The translations under genes and the position numbers were made by a program. The notes under the pieces were generated by a model that saw nothing but the letters and a program-made list of their open reading frames with translations, did no database searches and had not been told where the DNA came from. Source: an uncultured Trueperaceae bacterium (GTDB lineage Bacteria > Deinococcota > Deinococci > Deinococcales > Trueperaceae). Taken from it: DNA of 13,404 nt. The stretch is taken from positions 1-13,404 of the forward strand of contig CALCHY010000016.1 in assembly GCA_937907415.1 (NCBI GenBank), read 5' to 3'. This document shows positions 7,119 through 13,404 of this stretch, one piece after another; positions within the stretch are counted from its first letter, which is position 1; each line of letters begins with the position of its first letter.

Positions 7119-8336
7119 ATGTCATCCACACTCACCTGGATCGATCACGATTCGGAGGCGCGAGAACGCGCCTTGCGCATCTTGACGCTCTTCCAGGAGC
7201 GCGAGAGCCGTGACGAACTGGGCCTCGGCGCCGTACGGGACAGCCTCGCAGACCTCCTCTTTCCCGGAACCAGCACGCTTCATACGCGACTCCGCTACAT
7301 GCTGTTCGTACCGTGGATATATGCCGACCTCGAGAGTAAGGGGCTCAAACAGCCGGCGTTTGGTCGGGAGGCAGATAGGACCGAGCGGGCGCTCGTTGAC
7401 CCGCTGGTCAGTTCAGGTGACAACGCCGGGGTATTCGGCCGTACGGCCGGCCACGCCCTCAAGCGCTTACCGAGTTCGGCCTACTGGGCGGGCCTCGGAG
7501 CTTGGGGCATCAGGCTCACGCGGTACTCGCAGACCGAGTACCGCGAGCGCATTGCCGAAACGTACGAGCGCCGCGCCAGTCTCGCTGAACGCCGGAACAG
7601 CCACCGCGTGCGCGGAGACGACCTGGAGCCTCACGACATCATGGAAGTCCATAACTGGCACCCCCGCCTACCCGCCCTACCCGAGGGCTTCCCCGAAACA
7701 GTCAGCCTCGCCCTTACCCGAGATGAGGCGAACTTCGTGCAAGACCGTATACAAGCCGAGTGTGGCGGCAGCCTGCTCGCCCACCTCGCGCTGCTACAGG
7801 AGCCAACAGAGTGCGGCGCTCCGTGGGAACACCCCGCTTACGCTAGCTTCACTTCAGCGCACGTTGAACTCTTAACGCACGCTAGGAACGTATCAGACCT
7901 CATGCACGGTGCGGCGCTCTCTTACAACTTCCAGCTGGCCCAACGGAAGCTTCTTGATGAACGCAAGGATGAGTATCAGGCCAGGTTCGAGAAATGGGCC
8001 GCAGAGCTTCGAATAGCGGACCTGCGCGATTGGTCACTTGACCGGCTGTGGAAGCTAACGTCTGCCACCTCACACAGGGTTTCCCAACGCACCAAATACT
8101 TCGTGGAGGAGTGGCGGCGGCGTACGACCAGTTCACCAGGAACGCTGCTGACAGACGAGTCGGCAAAGATGTTGGTCAGGCTCCGAGAAAAACACCTGAA
8201 AGGGCCGCGGTCCCGGTTCACCAACTCCCGAGCACTCGACCAGTGGAGTGGCGCCTCCGGCGTCGGGCGCCTCACTTATCGGTGGCCGAACGTCCAGAGG
8301 CTGCTTCACGACTTGTACGACGGGCTTCAGCGCTAG
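7119..8336 (+). CDS. DUF6361-family protein, first gene of putative defence operon
   Basis: This 405-residue protein matches the pattern of the uncharacterised DUF6361 family as I remember it. Near the N-terminus it has STLTWIDHDSEARERAL, a RDELGLGAVRDSLADLLFPGTS-type run split by the family's conserved glycine, and RLRYMLFVPWIY. No nuclease, ATPase or methyltransferase motif was found. The C-terminal half is rich in charged, probably helical segments (around residues 275-350), which could suit a scaffold or nucleic-acid-binding role. I chose the ATG at 7119 over an upstream ATG at 7050 because AGAGGGGG (7101-7108) lies 10 nt before it and similarity begins there. Its TAG overlaps the GTG of the PLD gene by one base (TAGTG). 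Biochemical function is unknown; membership in the module is inferred from coupling. Confidence 0.8.
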   Translation: MSSTLTWIDHDSEARERALRILTLFQERESRDELGLGAVRDSLADLLFPGTSTLHTRLRYMLFVPWIYADLESKGLKQPAFGREADRTERALVDPLVSSGDNAGVFGRTAGHALKRLPSSAYWAGLGAWGIRLTRYSQTEYRERIAETYERRASLAERRNSHRVRGDDLEPHDIMEVHNWHPRLPALPEGFPETVSLALTRDEANFVQDRIQAECGGSLLAHLALLQEPTECGAPWEHPAYASFTSAHVELLTHARNVSDLMHGAALSYNFQLAQRKLLDERKDEYQARFEKWAAELRIADLRDWSLDRLWKLTSATSHRVSQRTKYFVEEWRRRTTSSPGTLLTDESAKMLVRLREKHLKGPRSRFTNSRALDQWSGASGVGRLTYRWPNVQRLLHDLYDGLQR

Positions 8337-10174
8337 TGACCCTGCTCGATCCCAACTCTAGGAGCCTCTACACTGCTGCTCTGACCCCCCCTCCTGGGGC
8401 AGTGTTCGACGAGGCCATCGGAACGTCGTTCTCCTTGGACCCCGCATTCCTACTTGAGGCGCCCGTCTACCTGGCGCTTGCCGCCTCCGGCGGAGAGCGC
8501 CAGACCGACCCGTTGGCCTTGTTAATCGCCATCAAGAACTACGCGGAGCGGATAACCGTGTACGTCCAACGCGGCCGCGTCCTCGTGCCGCGAGGCAGCA
8601 AGCCGAGCCCACTCTACGGGCACCTAGAGCGCATGATCGTTGAAGTCACGGCCCCAAGCGGCGGCGTCTTCCATCCGAAACTATGGCTCATCCGGTTCGT
8701 CGACCACGTGACTGGCGCCGCGCGCTACCGGCTCGTAGTCCTATCCAGGAACATGACCACGGACAACTCCTGGGACCTCGCCCTGAGGCTCGACGGCGAC
8801 CTCCTCCAGAGCTCGCACCCCGGGAATGAGCCTCTTGCTAACCTCGTCCGTTCGTTGCCGACCTACGCGACTGGCTCCGTCGACGAGGCGCGGAGGAACC
8901 AAGCGACTAGACTCGCCGACGAGCTTCTGCACATCGATTGGGAGTTGCCTGCTGGCTTCGAGCGCTTGAGCTTCTACTTGCCTGCAACCGAGCACTTCTC
9001 GTGGGTGCCGCCAAACGCCAACAAGCTGGCGGTGATCTCGCCATTCTGCTCCGACGAACCTCTACAGGAGCTAGCAAACCGGACACGGTCTGCTGTTGCC
9101 CTCGTGTCGACGCCGGAGGCGTTGGCGAGCCTGAAAGCCGAGACGCTCGCGCTCTTCGATAGCTGCCTGTACCTCGACGAAGCGGCTGAAACGGACGATG
9201 GCGAAGACGAGAGCGTGGACGACGGCGTGCAGCCCAACTACACCCAGTCCACCACCGCTCTGCACGCGAAGGCGTACCTTTTTGAAACGAAGCACTGGGT
9301 TGACCACACACACGTAGTGATGGGCTCTGCCAACGCCACTAACTCGGCCCTGATGGCTGGTAGGAACATCGAGGTGCTAGTGGAGCTGGTCGGGAAGACA
9401 CGGAACGTTGGAAGTATCTCCGACCTACTCGGCGCAGACGGCCTCGGCGAGTACCTGACCGAGTATGAACCCGCAACTGCCAAGGTTGGCGATCCTCTAA
9501 TAAGGCAGGCCGAGCTGACCCTCGAGGCTGCTCGAGCGTTACTCGCAGGGGCAGGCCTGCGCGTGCGCTGCACGTCGGCCACTGAAACCGACACCTTTGA
9601 ACTCAAGCTGTCAGGGGCTCCTGCGCTACCCGTTGGCATCAGCCACGCCGAAGCCTGGCCGATCACGATGGCCGCTGAGTCCGCCGTGAGCATCCTTGCC
9701 AGCGCTGCGGGCGGCCCCGTACCCCTTGGAAAGTTCGCGACGGCTTCGGTGACGGGGCTAATAGCATTCAGGTTAGTGGCGTCCAACTGCGACACGCGCC
9801 TAGCGTTCGTCCTCAACCTGCCATTAGACGGTCTTCCAGCCGATCGTGACGCCGCCATCTTGCACACGCTAATCCGCAACCGCGAGGGCTTCATCCGCTA
9901 CCTGCTCATGCTCCTCAGCGACGAGACGTACGCCAATCTAACGACCGTGGCGGGTTCGAAGTACGAATCCTGGTTCAGGCGTATGGTGGCCGGTGAAGCC
10001 GTTCCTCTCTTAGAGGAGCTGACGCGCGCCTTCGGACGGAGTCCAGAAAAGCTCACCGAAATTGCGGAGTTGGTGAAGTCCCTTACGACGAGCAGCCAGG
10101 ACTCTGTGATCCCGGCCGAGTTCGCACGGCTCTGGAGCGTCTTCGAAGAGGCGTTGGCTGAGCGCGATGACTGA
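8336..10174 (+). CDS. Phospholipase-D-superfamily protein with two HxK half-sites, likely nuclease
   Basis: This 612-residue protein carries two PLD-type half-domains, which in one chain can form a single active site. Site one is HPK (His113, Lys115) followed by SRN (137-139) and an acidic residue at 153. Site two is HAK (His310, Lys312), then GSAN with Asn333 and Glu346. The H-K-N-E order with 13 residues between Asn and Glu resembles PLD-family nucleases such as BfiI. The Asp of the classical HKD motif is Arg120 in the first and Glu317 in the second site. An acidic segment (about 280-300) precedes site two. The start is GTG at 8336, sharing its G with the upstream stop; the frame stays open upstream to 8048, but that stretch lies inside the DUF6361 gene. 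The 3' end overlaps the helicase gene by 8 nt. DNA cleavage is more likely than lipid hydrolysis given its neighbours. Confidence 0.85.
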   Translation: MTLLDPNSRSLYTAALTPPPGAVFDEAIGTSFSLDPAFLLEAPVYLALAASGGERQTDPLALLIAIKNYAERITVYVQRGRVLVPRGSKPSPLYGHLERMIVEVTAPSGGVFHPKLWLIRFVDHVTGAARYRLVVLSRNMTTDNSWDLALRLDGDLLQSSHPGNEPLANLVRSLPTYATGSVDEARRNQATRLADELLHIDWELPAGFERLSFYLPATEHFSWVPPNANKLAVISPFCSDEPLQELANRTRSAVALVSTPEALASLKAETLALFDSCLYLDEAAETDDGEDESVDDGVQPNYTQSTTALHAKAYLFETKHWVDHTHVVMGSANATNSALMAGRNIEVLVELVGKTRNVGSISDLLGADGLGEYLTEYEPATAKVGDPLIRQAELTLEAARALLAGAGLRVRCTSATETDTFELKLSGAPALPVGISHAEAWPITMAAESAVSILASAAGGPVPLGKFATASVTGLIAFRLVASNCDTRLAFVLNLPLDGLPADRDAAILHTLIRNREGFIRYLLMLLSDETYANLTTVAGSKYESWFRRMVAGEAVPLLEELTRAFGRSPEKLTEIAELVKSLTTSSQDSVIPAEFARLWSVFEEALAERDD

Positions 10175-13100
10175 CGTTCCGCGCGCACTGGCCGACAACC
10201 TGAAGGAGTTCCAGCGGCGTACCGTCGACTTCGTCTCCGAGCAACTTTACGGCAGCGATGCCACGGATCGCTTCCTTGTGGCGGATGAGGTCGGGCTCGG
10301 CAAGACACTTGTGGCGCGCGGCATCATTGCCAAGGCCATCGAGTACCTCAGCGAAACAACGAAGCGCGTCGATGTCATCTACGTCTGCTCCAACTCTGCC
10401 ATCGCCAAGCAGAACATCAAGCGACTCATCCCCGCTGGTTACGGCAAAGCCTTCCCAATCACTTCCAGGCTGACTTACCTGCCAGCCGACGTGCAGTTGC
10501 TGCGCGACAACCCCGTCAACTTCATTAGTTTCACGCCCGCCACGACGTTCGATCACACCCGCAGCCGCGGCGGGCAATCGCGGGAACGCGTCATCCTCTA
10601 CCACCTGCTGGCCGAACTCCGCGTAGCTGGCGGCTTCAGGCTGGGGTGTAACCGCGGGCTATTGAACCTCCTGCAGGCCACATCAGGCCAGCAAAGTTGG
10701 GGCGCGCAGGTCGCAGCGTTGAATCCAGCGACGCTGGACCCGGACCTCGGCGCCGCTTTCCGCACCGCTCTGCGTGGAGACGACGAGCTCTGCGCCGCCG
10801 TGGAGGAGGGGTGTTCAAGATTCCAGCGCTACCGCGAAAATAGCAGTGTCCCCCGCGAGGACTCGGACTTCCGTTATGACCTAATCGCCAAACTCAGGCG
10901 TCTCCTCGCGGCTGAGTGTCTGAGTGCGCTTGAGCCAGATCTGGTGATTCTCGACGAGTTCCAACGCTTCAAGGACCTCCTTGATGGCGAGAATGACGCT
11001 GCGGAACTCGCGCGGAGCCTCTTCGAGTATCCGGGCGTCAAGCTCTTGCTGCTGTCGGCCACGCCCTACAAGATGTACTCCCTCGACCAGGAAAGAGATG
11101 AGGATGACCACCACCCCGACTTCCTGCGAACTCTCAGCTTCTTGTTCGGTAATTCTGAGAAGGTAGCCAAAGTCCAGGGCCTCATGTCGGAGCACCGCCG
11201 AGCACTGCAGAGCCTTGGAGGTAACGGGCCAAAGCCCGATCTCAGCAGCAAGCGGCAGTTGGAGGAGCTTCTGAGCTCCGTAATGTGCCGTACAGAGCGC
11301 GTGGGCATGACACACAACAACGATTCGATGCTCGAGAACACCCTTAGCGAGGTTTACCCGACCGCGTTTGACATACGTGACGCGGCGGCGGTCGGGGCTG
11401 TAGCCCATCACCTTGAGGTCGGGGACCAGGTTGAGTTCTGGAAGTCAGCACCCTATCCGCTCAACTTCATGGGTCGGTACGAGCTACGGAGAAGGCTCCA
11501 GCCCGAGTTAGCCGATCCGCCGAAAGAACTGCAAGGACCACTGCGCGCGGCGGTGAAGCCGTCGCTGAAGAAGGCGGTGCTAGAGGGCTACGGCCACCTG
11601 GATCCCGCGAATGCCCGGCTCCGGGGCCTGATGGACGACACCATCGGCCAGGACATGTGGCAGTTGCTCTGGATGCCGCCATCCTTGCCGTATCACCAGC
11701 CGGGCGGCGTATTTCGCGGTAAGGAGAAGTTGACGAAGGCCCTGGTGTTCTCGTCTTGGAGTGCCGTACCGGAAGCGATAGCCGCGTTGTGCTCTTACGA
11801 GGCCGAGAAGCGCATGGTGGAGGGCGCTGGCATCCCACGCAGCGAGCTTCACATTCGCACCAAAGCCCTGCTGCGCTTCGCGGTTTCATCGGTCGACGGC
11901 CGACTAACCGGCATGCCAGTGATCGCGTGGCTCATGCCGTCACCGAGGCTCGCAACTGAAGTCGACCCACTCAGGATCGCGCTGAGCAGTGGGCCGGAAC
12001 CAATGAACGCTGAGTTGCTCCGGGCCGAGGCTAAGGTCATCTGCGAGCGTCTAGTCGCAACGTTGCCAGCCAGTAGAACAGAAGGACGAGTGGATGAGGC
12101 CTGGTACTGGGCGGCGCCGATACTCTTGGAGACCAACCGCGGCCTCCTCGAATGGTGCCGAAGCAGGAGTGGGTGGAAGTCCGCCGCCTCCGATCCCGAG
12201 GCAGGCACGTCGTTCCATGAACACATCGACCGCCTGGTGCGCGTAGCCAACGGTGAGGAGGAACTCGGGCCCAAGCCAGACGACCTCGCCGACGTGCTGT
12301 GCGACATCGCACTCGGCGCACCCGGGGTACTCGCCCTGCGGGCCCTACTCCGCCTAGGCGTCTGCCCCGAAGCCACGGATCCCGCGCTCTTGTCTAGCGC
12401 TGCCCGGATTGCGGAGGGCTTCCGAACCCTTTTCAACATGCCCGAGTCGATTCTGCTCCTGCGCGGGACTGGCGAGGAGACGTACTGGCGGCTGGCGCTA
12501 CGCTACGCCATCGATGGCAATCTCCAAGCGGTGCTCGACGAGCACGTGCATGTGCTCCGCGAATCGCTTGGTCTTCAAGGGAGCGAACCTGCCGAGCAGG
12601 TGGCCGAGATCTCGAACGCCTTAGCGGGAGCCCTCGGGCTCCGTACTGCCCAGGTAAGCGTCGACGGGTTCCAGCAGAACGCTGGCGGCTTCACCGTCGA
12701 ATCGTTCAACGTCAGAAGCCGTTTCGCAATGAGGTTCGCCAGGTTCAGCGACGCGGAGGGCGCCCTAGTGCGCGCAGAGTCCGTGAGGGACGCGTTCAAC
12801 TCACCGTTCCGACCGTTCGTACTCGCATCCACCTCGATCGGGCAAGAAGGGCTGGACTTCCATACCTGGTGCCACGCGGTGGTGCACTGGAACTTGCCGT
12901 CCAACCCCGTGGACCTTGAGCAGCGCGAGGGTCGAGTCCACCGCTACAAGGGTCACGCAGTGAGGAAGAACATCGCCGAGCACTACGGGTTGACTGCTTT
13001 GCAGCGGCCGGGAGGGTGGAGTGACCCGTGGCAGTCCCTCTTCGAACTGGCAGCCACAGAAGCGGGTGACGATGGTCTCGGACTGATCCCGTACTGGGTG

Positions 13101-13340
13101 TTCGAACGCGGCTCGGCGCGAATAGAGAGGCGCGTGCCGCTCATGCCGTACAGCAGGGAAGTTGGGAAGCTCGAGGCGCTCAAGAACGGGCTTGCCCTCT
13201 ACCGCCTAGTGTTCGGGCAGCCAAGGCAGGAGGATCTGATGTCCATACTCAGCGTGGGCACCGAACTCGACGCGGCCGGCTTGGCCGACTGGCTGATCTC
13301 CCTGACGCCACCAGCGCGAACCCCGTCGGAAGGCAGCTAG
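10167..13340 (+). CDS. Large SF2/SNF2-like helicase with two long inserts
   Basis: This 1057-residue protein is an SF2 helicase or translocase. Residues 10-20 (LKEFQRRTVDF) are Q-motif-like. Walker A is DEVGLGKT with Lys46, motif II is DEFQ from Asp263, motif III is SATP from Ser297, motif IV is KALVFSSWS from residue 524, motif V is STSIGQEGLDF (888-898), and motif VI is QREGRVHRYKGH from Gln919 with its arginine fingers. Key ATPase residues are therefore intact. Two long inserts stand out: about 125 residues between motif Ib and motif II, and about 340 residues between motifs IV and V inside the second RecA lobe, with no motif I recognise. The ATG at 10167 overlaps the PLD gene by 8 nt, suggesting translational coupling. 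A role in moving along invading DNA to deliver the PLD nuclease is inference. Confidence 0.92.
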   Translation: MTDVPRALADNLKEFQRRTVDFVSEQLYGSDATDRFLVADEVGLGKTLVARGIIAKAIEYLSETTKRVDVIYVCSNSAIAKQNIKRLIPAGYGKAFPITSRLTYLPADVQLLRDNPVNFISFTPATTFDHTRSRGGQSRERVILYHLLAELRVAGGFRLGCNRGLLNLLQATSGQQSWGAQVAALNPATLDPDLGAAFRTALRGDDELCAAVEEGCSRFQRYRENSSVPREDSDFRYDLIAKLRRLLAAECLSALEPDLVILDEFQRFKDLLDGENDAAELARSLFEYPGVKLLLLSATPYKMYSLDQERDEDDHHPDFLRTLSFLFGNSEKVAKVQGLMSEHRRALQSLGGNGPKPDLSSKRQLEELLSSVMCRTERVGMTHNNDSMLENTLSEVYPTAFDIRDAAAVGAVAHHLEVGDQVEFWKSAPYPLNFMGRYELRRRLQPELADPPKELQGPLRAAVKPSLKKAVLEGYGHLDPANARLRGLMDDTIGQDMWQLLWMPPSLPYHQPGGVFRGKEKLTKALVFSSWSAVPEAIAALCSYEAEKRMVEGAGIPRSELHIRTKALLRFAVSSVDGRLTGMPVIAWLMPSPRLATEVDPLRIALSSGPEPMNAELLRAEAKVICERLVATLPASRTEGRVDEAWYWAAPILLETNRGLLEWCRSRSGWKSAASDPEAGTSFHEHIDRLVRVANGEEELGPKPDDLADVLCDIALGAPGVLALRALLRLGVCPEATDPALLSSAARIAEGFRTLFNMPESILLLRGTGEETYWRLALRYAIDGNLQAVLDEHVHVLRESLGLQGSEPAEQVAEISNALAGALGLRTAQVSVDGFQQNAGGFTVESFNVRSRFAMRFARFSDAEGALVRAESVRDAFNSPFRPFVLASTSIGQEGLDFHTWCHAVVHWNLPSNPVDLEQREGRVHRYKGHAVRKNIAEHYGLTALQRPGGWSDPWQSLFELAATEAGDDGLGLIPYWVFERGSARIERRVPLMPYSREVGKLEALKNGLALYRLVFGQPRQEDLMSILSVGTELDAAGLADWLISLTPPARTPSEGS

Positions 13341-13404
13341 CTCCTCGCCCTAGCCCCGCTCCCCCCAGCCAGCCCGGATCTCCGTACTACTCACGTCCCG
13401 CCGG
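13341..13404. other. Window end after the helicase
   Basis: These 64 bases are C-rich and contain no recognisable start, ribosome site or terminator hairpin. The operon may therefore continue beyond the window. Confidence 0.4.

Noticed and set aside
8048..8335. Upstream extension of the PLD reading frame by 96 codons
   Set aside because: It lies wholly inside the DUF6361 gene in another frame, its sequence is arginine- and proline-rich and unlike a PLD N-terminus, and the coupled GTG at 8336 explains the start.
7119..13340. Direct assignment of the three-gene module to DISARM, Dpd or Mokosh
   Set aside because: DISARM needs a DUF1998 protein and methyltransferase, Dpd has many more genes including preQ0 enzymes, and Mokosh pairs a PLD domain with an RNA helicase of different layout; none fits what is seen.

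Overview
This is a GC-rich bacterial window (roughly 60-65 % GC by eye) with tightly packed genes, ATG/GTG starts and fairly good Shine-Dalgarno sites. Style and content (a Sec/SPII lipoprotein, an IMPase-GGDEF-EamA operon, few strong -35/-10 boxes, a possible leaderless promoter) would fit a Deinococcota such as Trueperaceae. That placement is a guess from protein style; no rRNA or other decisive marker is present. No rRNA, tRNA, CRISPR array or insertion sequence was seen.

Layout. (1) 61-1008 (+): a stand-alone HNH nuclease whose N-terminal half looks like a PUA/EVE-type reader. (2) 1009-1450: no intact gene; one short minus-strand frame may be a gene remnant. (3) 1451-2220 (+): a half-size EamA-type membrane protein and a 60-residue protein resembling the bL12 C-terminal domain. 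(4) 5196-2217 (-): a compact operon of an inositol-monophosphatase-family enzyme, a seven-helix membrane diguanylate cyclase and a full-size EamA transporter; its end overlaps the convergent bL12-like gene within one CTAG. (5) 6784-5370 (-): a lipoprotein with an Ig-like domain and a six-bladed NHL-type propeller, broken by an amber codon and a one-base frameshift, followed by a 14-bp tandem repeat and a perfect 12-bp hairpin.

(6) 7119-13340 (+) is the most interesting part: three genes joined by a 1-nt and an 8-nt overlap. They encode a DUF6361-family protein (405 aa), a protein with two phospholipase-D-type HxK half-sites (612 aa) and a large SF2/SNF2-like helicase (1057 aa) with two long inserts. 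Nuclease plus translocating helicase plus uncharacterised partner in one translationally coupled unit is the usual form of an anti-phage or anti-plasmid module. I cannot assign it to a named system. It resembles DISARM or Dpd only in pairing a PLD protein with a helicase, and no methyltransferase or other modification gene lies in the window. The window ends 64 nt after the helicase, so further members may lie downstream.
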